Assembly (NCBI GenBank): GCA_023436765.1
Contig: JAEZHX010000214.1
Coordinates: forward strand, 1 to 20,288
DNA from: Bacillota bacterium
GTDB lineage: Bacteria; Bacillota; Clostridia; Lachnospirales; Lachnospiraceae
Reading direction: 5' to 3'
Length of the DNA stretch: 20,288 nucleotides
Shown here: in pieces, positions 15,401-20,288 of the stretch
Layout: every line of letters starts with the position of its first letter
Position numbering within the stretch: position 1 is the first letter of the stretch
Position numbers and translations under genes: made by a program
Notes under the pieces: generated by a model
Databases searched by the model: none
Told to the model about the DNA's origin: nothing
What the model saw: the letters and a program-made list of their open reading frames with translations, nothing else

Positions 15401-16650
15401 GGGCAGTCTTTACAGAGGATATGAAGGATTCCTATACCATACTTGCACCTCAGATGTCGCCGATTCATTTTGACCTTCTGGAGCCCGCCTTGCGAAGCGG
15501 CGGCTACCACGTGGTCGTATTGCCAAATGATAACCGCAGATCTGTAGATGTTGGTTTACAATACGTTAATAACGATGCCTGCTTCCCTTCCCTGATGGTA
15601 GTCGGCCAAATCATGGATGCGTTACTGTCCGGCAAATATGATCTTAATAAAGTGGCCATCATCATTACCCAGACCGGTGGAGGCTGCCGTGCGACAAACT
15701 ATATCGGCTTCATCCGCAGGGCTCTCGAAAAAGCAGGAATGCCGCAGGTACCGGTAATCTCCTTAAGTGCCTCCGGACTGGAAAAGAATCCGGGCTTAAA
15801 GATAACACCCGGTTTACTATTACGGGCTATGGAATCTCTGGTCTATGGTGATATCTTCATGAGAGTACTCTATAAGACGAGACCTTACGAGCAGGTACCC
15901 GGCTCTGCCAATGCATTGCATGATAAATGGAGGGATATCTGCGCGAAGAGCTTATTGAACAAAGGAAGCTGGCGGGAATTCAAGAAGAATGTCAGAGGAA
16001 TCATTCGAGATTTCGATTCCCTACCCCTGAAGGAGAATCTCGTTAAGCCGAAGGTAGGCGTGGTCGGAGAAATCTTAGTGAAGTTCCTTCCCTCCGCTAA
16101 TAACTATCTGGTGGAGCTTTTAGAAGCAGAGGGTGCGGAAGCAGTTGTGCCGGATCTCCTGGACTTCTTTATGTACTGTGCTTACAACAATAACTTTAAA
16201 ACAAGATATCTGGGCAAGAGCAAAACGGGTGCTAAGATCAGTAATCTGGTCATCTGGTCCTTGGAGAGAATCCGTGGGGAAGCCAGAAAGAGCTTCAAGA
16301 AGAGCAAGAGGTTCACTCCTCCTGTTCACATCAAGAAGCTGGCACAGTTAGCAGATCCTGTAGTATCCATCGGTAACCAGACCGGTGAAGGTTGGTTTTT
16401 GACCGGTGAGATGCTTGAGCTGATCCATTCCGGCGTCAATAACATCGTATGTACCCAGCCCTTTGCCTGCCTGCCGAACCATATCGTCGGTAAGGGTGTT
16501 ATCAAGGAGCTGCGCAGACAGCATCCTGAGGCAAATATCGTAGCCATCGACTACGATCCCGGCGCCAGCGAGGTAAACCAGCTGAACCGGATTAAACTGA
16601 TGCTTTCAACTGCGGTAAAGAACCTGAACAAAAAGCAGTCACAGTCTTAA
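12409..16650 (+). CDS. 2-hydroxyacyl-CoA dehydratase activase-type protein (duplicated ATPase plus DUF2229 region)
   Basis: A 1413-residue cytosolic protein of the BadF/BadG/HgdC activator superfamily, whose members couple ATP hydrolysis to very low-potential electron transfer. Two ASKHA ATPase halves are present: GIDIGSTTVK (8-17) and GIDAGSTTTK (322-331), each with GG(E/Q)D and Cys motifs: C125 in ICAGGTGSF and C164 in RCGVF; C444/C448 in ACSSGCGSF and C483 in RCTVF. These can hold Fe-S clusters. A Cys set (C604, C607, C611, C630) follows. The remainder resembles DUF2229 and HgdB-like subunits, with C720, C762, C933, C1058, C1093, C1257, C1348 and C1354 in conserved-looking motifs (SECYP, DACFP, GGGCRATNY, CTQPFACLP). 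The start is set at the ATG with AGGAG eight bases ahead, not the TTG at 12391. The substrate is unknown; no dehydratase partner gene is adjacent. Confidence 0.92.
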   Translation: MTTNRTLGIDIGSTTVKIVVMDENNVILFSDYERHFANIQETLAGLMKKAEESLGNLAVSPVITGSGGLTISKHLDIPFVQEVIAVSTSLQDYAPQTDVAIELGGEDAKIIYFTNGIEQRMNGICAGGTGSFIDQMASLLKTDAAGLNEYAKSYQAIYPIAARCGVFAKSDIQPLINEGATKPDLSASIFQAVVNQTISGLACGKPIRGNVAFLGGPLHFLGELKSAFIRTLNLTQEQVIAPEHSHLFAAIGAGMNAKPEVQVDFKALYDKLSRGIKMDFEVHRMEPLFTNEEEYEEFRKSHSIHTVKKGNLKEYQGNCFLGIDAGSTTTKVALVGEDGSLLYSFYSNNNGSPLKTAIKSIKEIYELLPENVKIVRSCSTGYGEALIKAALVLDEGEVETVAHYKAAAFFEPEVDCILDIGGQDMKCIKIKNQTVDNVLLNEACSSGCGSFIETFAKSLNYEVEDFAKVALYAENPIDLGTRCTVFMNSKVKQAQKEGATVADISAGLAYSVIKNALYKVIKITDPKDLGTKMVVQGGTFYNDAVLRSFEKISGCSAVRPDIAGIMGAFGAALIAREHYDGEDSSMLSIDQINELKFETSLARCKRCTNNCVLTVNKFTGGRQFISGNRCERGLGKEKNAENIPNLFEYKLKRYFSYPTLTIEEATRGIVGIPRVLNMYENYPFWHTFFTLLGYRVVLSPVSSRSIYELGIESIPSESECYPAKLVHGHIKWLIDNKINYIFYPSIPFERKEINGANNHYNCPIVTSYAENIKNNVEELKNPNIHFENPFMSFENDEILGNRLVELFTEKGIPEEEIRTAFTAAWKELATAREDMRQKGEETLAYLKASGRKGIVLAGRPYHVDPEIHHGIPELINSYGVAVLTEDSISHLGEVDRPTIVIDQWMYHSRLYAAASFVRTQPNLELIQLNSFGCGLDAVTTDQVNDILSKSGKIYTVLKIDEVNNLGAARIRIRSLLSAVRERETKHIVSYKVNTAHHRAVFTEDMKDSYTILAPQMSPIHFDLLEPALRSGGYHVVVLPNDNRRSVDVGLQYVNNDACFPSLMVVGQIMDALLSGKYDLNKVAIIITQTGGGCRATNYIGFIRRALEKAGMPQVPVISLSASGLEKNPGLKITPGLLLRAMESLVYGDIFMRVLYKTRPYEQVPGSANALHDKWRDICAKSLLNKGSWREFKKNVRGIIRDFDSLPLKENLVKPKVGVVGEILVKFLPSANNYLVELLEAEGAEAVVPDLLDFFMYCAYNNNFKTRYLGKSKTGAKISNLVIWSLERIRGEARKSFKKSKRFTPPVHIKKLAQLADPVVSIGNQTGEGWFLTGEMLELIHSGVNNIVCTQPFACLPNHIVGKGVIKELRRQHPEANIVAIDYDPGASEVNQLNRIKLMLSTAVKNLNKKQSQS

Positions 16651-16715
16651 TTACTCCTGAATAGAGCAGGGGTCCACGTAAAATCTGTAATTCAATATAA
16701 CCATTCAGATGAAAT

Positions 16716-16734
16716 GTGCGCCCGCCGGGCGCAC
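16716..16734 (+). other. GC-rich hairpin after the activase-type gene
   Basis: GTGCGCCC and GGGCGCAC form a perfect 8-bp stem with a 3-nt loop, 66 nt past the stop. No T run follows on either strand, so it may protect the 3' end or pause polymerase ahead of the terminator at 16744. Confidence 0.5.
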
Positions 16735-16743
16735 GATGAAAAT

Positions 16744-16800
16744 AGGGGATCTGACAGTAAACCGATACATTCCGGTATCTGTCAAATCCCCTTTTATATT
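16744..16800 (+). terminator. Terminator shared by convergent genes
   Basis: AGGGGAT-C-TGACAG (16744-16757) pairs with CTGTCA-A-ATCCCCT (16779-16792), with one internal mismatch and an inner ACCG/CGGT stem. TTTTATATT follows on plus. On the minus strand CCCCTATTTT follows, so it can also end the permease transcript. Confidence 0.78.
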
Positions 16801-16838
16801 CATTTGGTCTATTACTTCTGCCCATGTGTCTTGTTCCA

Positions 16839-16866
16839 ATCGTATTAATGGCATACTGTATACGAT
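16839..16866. repeat. Inverted repeat downstream of the permease gene
   Basis: Perfect 7-bp arms ATCGTAT (16839-16845) and ATACGAT (16860-16866) enclose 14 bases, 26 nt past the permease stop. No T run follows on either strand. Role unknown. Confidence 0.3.
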
Positions 16867-16891
16867 GGATCGGGTTTAAGTGTTCTTCCGC

Positions 16892-18427
16892 TTATAGCTT
16901 CTTACAGCCTTGGTTTCCCTGATTGTTATCCGAATTCTTATCCTCTATAAGAGAATCCTTTCTCGGAGTAGCTTCCTCGTGTATCGTTCTCCCCTGATGC
17001 TCATGGTTTGTAAGCTCCTCGGACATTTCTTCTGAAAAGCGGGCTTTGTAGCCCTTGCGATCCACCTTGGTGTTAAAAGCTTTCGTATAAAAGCTGCTGA
17101 AATAACGCTTCACATGATAAATAGCCGAATATGCTGTCACCATGACTAGTCCTGCGATCAAGCCCGAGCCCTGCCCTGAGATAAAGGGCATGCTGAAGAT
17201 AACTGCAATCAGGCTGATCAGAGCAAACCAGGAGGTATACGGATAACCAGGCATCTGGCATTTTCCCTTAGGCGGACAGCCATGTTCCTTACGAAACTTG
17301 ATATGAGTAGCCAGAATAGAGGCATAGGTGAAAAGCAGGGCAAAACCTCCGGAGCTGATCAGGAATAAATAGACTCTGGGAAGCAGTAATCCAAACCATA
17401 AGCCTGCCAGCATACCGAGACCGGAGAATAAGATTCCCCGATAGGGTACATCCGTCCTATCTCTAAGCCATCTCGGAGCATCTCCCTCCTCTGCCAAAGA
17501 CCGCATCATTCGGCCGATACCGAACATAGCGCCTAACATTGCAGATAGTACTGCAGAGACCAATACCACGTTAATCAGGGAACCTGCCCAGCCCATTCCC
17601 CATCTACTTAAGGCGGCAACCATAGGACTTACGGTCTCATTCAGAGCAGCGGTAGGAATCAGTGGTAACAATACGGAAGCATTCAATATATATAATGTGA
17701 TAAGGGAAATTACCGTGTACGTAATTGCTCTGGGTATCGTCTTATGTGGATTCTTTGTCTCAGATGCAGCCAATCCGATGACTTCAAAACCGGCATATGC
17801 AAAAACCACAATCAGCATGCTGCCAGCCACACCCCCGATCCCACCGGGAAGAAAGGGTTCTCTTGTAATTTCCCCGGCACCCACCGGGTCTATTCCGGGC
17901 ATCAGTCCTATAATCAACATGCCGCCAAGAATGATAAAGGCGACAACAGTAATCAGCTTTACCATGGAAAGCCCGCTTTCTACCTTGCTGAGCTTATCTG
18001 CTCCCAACAGATTAAGTAGTGTTACCGCTATAATAACAAAAGTGCCAAACAGTGGAATTGAAATATTCGGGAACCATTCTCTGATCAGTATGGATACTGC
18101 AGTGGCTTCACTGGACATAGCTAATACCATACCTGTCCAATAGACCCAGCCTACGACGAAGCCTGATCCCGGTCCAAAGGCACGGATGGTAAAGGTTCGG
18201 AAGGAACCGGAATCCGGATTAGCGACCGTCATTTCCGATAAAGCAAACAGGATGAAATAGACCAGGATTCCCGCCGCGATATAAGACAGGATAATCGCTG
18301 GTCCGGCGGCATTAATTGCAACTGCAGTTCCTAAGAAGAAGGAACCTCCGACTACCGAACCCAGAGCCAGCATCGTAAGTTTTCCTGCCGATAAACCCTT
18401 CTCCTGTTTCTCCCTATTAGATTCCAT
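16892..18427 (-). CDS. APC-superfamily amino acid permease
   Basis: A 511-residue secondary transporter with about twelve spans, of the amino acid-polyamine-organocation superfamily. The first span carries the broken-helix motif GSVVGGSFFLGTA (23-35), and ALSEMTVANPDSGSFRTF and GWVYWTGMVLAMSSEATA follow, which matches the AAT-type permeases of Firmicutes. The frame is open to 18463, but the ATG at 18427 has GGAGG eight bases ahead and the two ATGs above it have none. The last 74 residues (438-511) form a long hydrophilic tail rich in Glu, Lys, Asn and Gln. The substrate cannot be assigned. It follows the TPR gene by 119 nt with no clear promoter or T-box, so cotranscription is likely. Confidence 0.92.
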   Translation of the reverse strand: MESNREKQEKGLSAGKLTMLALGSVVGGSFFLGTAVAINAAGPAIILSYIAAGILVYFILFALSEMTVANPDSGSFRTFTIRAFGPGSGFVVGWVYWTGMVLAMSSEATAVSILIREWFPNISIPLFGTFVIIAVTLLNLLGADKLSKVESGLSMVKLITVVAFIILGGMLIIGLMPGIDPVGAGEITREPFLPGGIGGVAGSMLIVVFAYAGFEVIGLAASETKNPHKTIPRAITYTVISLITLYILNASVLLPLIPTAALNETVSPMVAALSRWGMGWAGSLINVVLVSAVLSAMLGAMFGIGRMMRSLAEEGDAPRWLRDRTDVPYRGILFSGLGMLAGLWFGLLLPRVYLFLISSGGFALLFTYASILATHIKFRKEHGCPPKGKCQMPGYPYTSWFALISLIAVIFSMPFISGQGSGLIAGLVMVTAYSAIYHVKRYFSSFYTKAFNTKVDRKGYKARFSEEMSEELTNHEHQGRTIHEEATPRKDSLIEDKNSDNNQGNQGCKKL

Positions 18428-18546
18428 ATGGCAATCCTCCATGATAATATAGTACATCACCACACAACATGAATAACGGATGGCAATGCTTCACATATAT
18501 TATCCCTAAAGATTATGAAATCATCCCTCGAACAGGATTTACGATA

Positions 18547-19023
18547 TTAATTCGAAAGAAGCTCCTTAATTCTATCTGAGTCAGTCAGCTCCAGACTATG
18601 TTGTAAAAGCTTCTCCCTCTTAAGCTCCTCTCCGGTAATTCGGTAACATTCCTCCAGCTTGATAACCAGAGATTCATATTGTTCTATATCCATAGGACCT
18701 TCTTCAGCAATCGTGATTGCCTGATCCAGATAATCTGCCGCTGTACTGTAATCCTCCAGTCCGATACAGGCTTCTGCAAGCTGGAAGTATAGAATGAGAT
18801 TATCGGGGTCCAGCTTAACTGCCTTCCTGAATTCCTCCTTGGCACCTATGTAATTATCCTTCATCAGATATTCATTCCCACGCTGCTTATAACCTGCCAG
18901 CTTCTTATCGGAGCTGTCTGCCAGCAGATAACTGACTAATCCAATGATGCTTATAAGAATGGTAATGACCAGAAGTATCCATATTGTCTTCCTGTTCTTT
19001 CGTGCTGGTCTTATGATGTTCAT
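18547..19023 (-). CDS. Membrane-anchored TPR protein
   Basis: A 158-residue protein with a basic start (RPARKNRK), one N-terminal span at 14-34 and then tetratricopeptide repeats: YKQRGNEYLMKDNYIGAKEE (45-64) with KAVKLDPDN, LYFQLAEACIGLEDYSTAAD (78-97), and a weaker helical pair at 114-147. The N-in orientation places the repeats outside the membrane, where they could scaffold partners; no target is evident. GGAGG lies six bases before the ATG. It sits between ung, separated by a hairpin terminator, and the amino acid permease, and its leader holds alternative hairpins (19077-19113). Confidence 0.85.
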   Translation of the reverse strand: MNIIRPARKNRKTIWILLVITILISIIGLVSYLLADSSDKKLAGYKQRGNEYLMKDNYIGAKEEFRKAVKLDPDNLILYFQLAEACIGLEDYSTAADYLDQAITIAEEGPMDIEQYESLVIKLEECYRITGEELKREKLLQHSLELTDSDRIKELLSN

Positions 19024-19076
19024 ATAAATCCTCCATGTTGCCGATACCCGCGAATTTGGGCGTCAGCACAAATTTG

Positions 19077-19113
19077 CAAAGTGAATTGTTCCAATTCACT
19101 TTGTGAAACAATT
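19077..19113 (-). promoter_or_regulatory. Competing hairpins in the TPR-permease leader
   Basis: Perfect 12-bp arms CAAAGTGAATTG (19077-19088) and CAATTCACTTTG (19092-19103) with a 3-nt loop lie 54 nt upstream of the TPR start. A second pairing AATTGTT/AACAATT (19084-19090 with 19107-19113) would exclude it. A weaker AATTTG/CAAATT pair is at 19053-19074. This may be an operator dyad or an attenuator-like switch. Confidence 0.45.
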
Positions 19114-19140
19114 TATTTTTCACACTACCCACTTAAGAAA

Positions 19141-19169
19141 ATACCGTCTGGAAGAAATTCTTCAGACGG
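19141..19169 (-). terminator. ung terminator
   Basis: CCGTCTG-G-AAGAA and TTCTTCAGACGG (19144-19169) give a 12-bp stem with one bulge. On the minus strand TATTTTCTT follows, 7 nt past the ung stop, fitting an intrinsic terminator. Confidence 0.72.
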
Positions 19170-19175
19170 CTGCTT

Positions 19176-19850
19176 CTAAATATTTTCTATTTGCCAATCA
19201 ATCGGTTCTATTCCGTTCTTCCTTAAGAATTCATTCGTCTTACTGAAGGGTTTGCTTCCAAAAAAGCCACGGAAGGAGGATAAGGGACTCGGATGCGGTG
19301 CTTCCAGAATGAGATGCTTCCCGTTCGTCAACATACTCTTCTTCGCTTGTGCCGGTTTTCCCCACAGAATAAATACGATCGGACGGTCCTGTTCATTCAC
19401 AGCGCTGATGACTGCATCGGTAAACCGCTCCCAACCCCTGCCCTGATGGGAGAAGGCCTGGTGCGCTCTGACCGTAAGTACTGTGTTTAAAAGAAGAACT
19501 CCCTGACTCGCCCACTTCTCCAGATATCCGTTATTCGGAATATAGCAGCCCAGGTCATCCTTCAGTTCCTTATAGATATTAACCAGAGAAGGAGGAATAT
19601 CAACCTCAGGCTTCACGGAGAAACACAGACCGTGGGCCTGGCCTTCATTATGATAAGGATCCTGGCCGATGATCACGACCTTTACCTTCTGTAACGGGGT
19701 AAGGTGAAAAGCATCAAAGATATGATCAGCCTCGGGATATACCATGTAATTGTGATATTCGGACTTAATAAATTGATAAAGCTCCGTATAATATGGCTGG
19801 CGGAATTCATTCCCGATTGCGTCCAGCCAGTCATTTGTAATAGCTCCCAT
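19176..19850 (-). CDS. ung: Uracil-DNA glycosylase, family 1
   Basis: A 224-residue enzyme that removes uracil from DNA to begin base excision repair. The family-1 motifs are intact: GQDPYH at 62-67 with the catalytic Asp64 that activates water, and HPSPLSSFRGF from His186, the DNA-intercalation loop. LLLNTVLTV (119-127) and VFILWGKPAQAKK (159-171) are further signatures. The length is the usual 220-230 residues. The ATG at 19850 has AGAGGT five bases ahead. It starts 45 nt after the hisF stop and is followed by its own terminator, so it is either the last gene of the histidine operon or a short unit of its own. Confidence 0.98.
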   Translation of the reverse strand: MGAITNDWLDAIGNEFRQPYYTELYQFIKSEYHNYMVYPEADHIFDAFHLTPLQKVKVVIIGQDPYHNEGQAHGLCFSVKPEVDIPPSLVNIYKELKDDLGCYIPNNGYLEKWASQGVLLLNTVLTVRAHQAFSHQGRGWERFTDAVISAVNEQDRPIVFILWGKPAQAKKSMLTNGKHLILEAPHPSPLSSFRGFFGSKPFSKTNEFLRKNGIEPIDWQIENI

Positions 19851-19895
19851 ATGTTACCTCTTTCTGTACTAATGTTACGTAATTGGGAACCGGAC

Positions 19896-20288
19896 TTACA
19901 GTCTGACACTGACACCCCTGTCCTTAAGGTACTTCTTTAAGTCCAGGATTTCCATTTCCTTATAGTGGAACAGGGAGGCTGCCAAAACTGCATCTGCCTT
20001 CCCCTCTGTAAATGCATCATAAAAATGTTCCATCGTTCCGGCTCCACCGGAAGCAATAACGGGTACGGGTACATTCTCAGAGATCATTCTGGTCAGCTCC
20101 AGATCATACCCTTCCTTCGTTCCGTCACAGTCCATACTGGTTAGGAGAATCTCCCCGGCACCAAGTTTGCAGCCCTTCATGGCCCATTCCACAGCATCGA
20201 TACCCATATCCACCCGTCCGCCGTTCTTATAGATGTTCCAGCCGGAGCCGTCTTCCCTCCGCTTCGCATCAATCGCCAGAACTACGCA
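19896..20288 (-). CDS. hisF: Imidazole glycerol phosphate synthase subunit HisF, 3' part (5' end beyond window)
   Basis: The visible 130 C-terminal residues belong to the cyclase subunit HisF, which with the glutaminase HisH makes imidazole glycerol phosphate and AICAR in histidine biosynthesis. The frame runs to the right edge without a start, so roughly the first half is missing. The fragment begins CVVLAIDAKRRE, where the Asp is the first catalytic acid, and contains GAGEILLTSMDCDGTKEGYD with the second (Asp in TSMD), then the phosphate-binding IASGGAG and the end KKYLKDRGVSVRL. The (beta/alpha)8 barrel order of these motifs is normal and nothing is broken. Confidence 0.96.
   Translation of the reverse strand, partial: CVVLAIDAKRREDGSGWNIYKNGGRVDMGIDAVEWAMKGCKLGAGEILLTSMDCDGTKEGYDLELTRMISENVPVPVIASGGAGTMEHFYDAFTEGKADAVLAASLFHYKEMEILDLKKYLKDRGVSVRL

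Noticed and set aside
1..20288. CRISPR array, tRNA/rRNA or prophage
   Set aside because: No regularly spaced direct repeats, no cloverleaf or rRNA-like sequence, and no integrase, terminase or transposase gene were seen.

Overview
The window looks like a chromosomal stretch of a spore-forming Clostridia bacterium, most probably a Lachnospiraceae member (Lachnoclostridium/Anaerocolumna-like). The reasons are moderate GC, strong AGGAGG ribosome sites, a GerW/YtfJ sporulation gene next to its DUF2953 partner, a zinc-type L28, a FakA/Asp23 pair and a 1413-residue 2-hydroxyacyl-CoA dehydratase activase-type protein typical of anaerobic Firmicutes. The taxonomy is inferred from protein character; no database was searched. 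There are no rRNA, tRNA, CRISPR, phage or complete insertion-sequence genes.

Layout. At 79-2144 (minus) lies the yloU-fakA pair, for fatty acid phosphorylation. A 45-residue membrane peptide gene is on plus at 2376-2513 and converges on rpmB (2584-2769, minus) across a shared hairpin terminator. From 2923 to 11222 nine co-directional minus-strand genes follow, in transcription order: corA, a catalytically dead rhomboid-like membrane protein with a zinc ribbon, two ABC-2 permeases without an ATPase, two proteins of unknown function (472 and 102 aa), a DUF2953 membrane protein, gerW and a DUF523 protein. Several of these overlap or sit within 30 nt of each other. Near-consensus promoters precede corA and rpmB.

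Between corA and a small two-LysM protein (11690-12040, minus) is a 126-bp palindromic element with inverted ends flanked by TA, a candidate MITE. A divergent 368-nt gap with an excellent promoter leads to the large plus-strand ATPase/Fe-S protein (12409-16650). It ends in a hairpin terminator shared with the convergent amino acid permease (16892-18427). That permease lies downstream of a membrane-anchored TPR protein, then ung and the 3' part of hisF, cut by the right edge.

How the parts may work together. FakA/YloU, L28, Ung and HisF are housekeeping. GerW and DUF2953 point to endospore formation, and the LysM protein may act there too. The least understood part is the envelope-oriented run from corA to the 102-aa gene: metal channel, pseudo-rhomboid, orphan export permeases and two unknown soluble proteins. 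The giant activase-type protein is the other candidate for undescribed chemistry.
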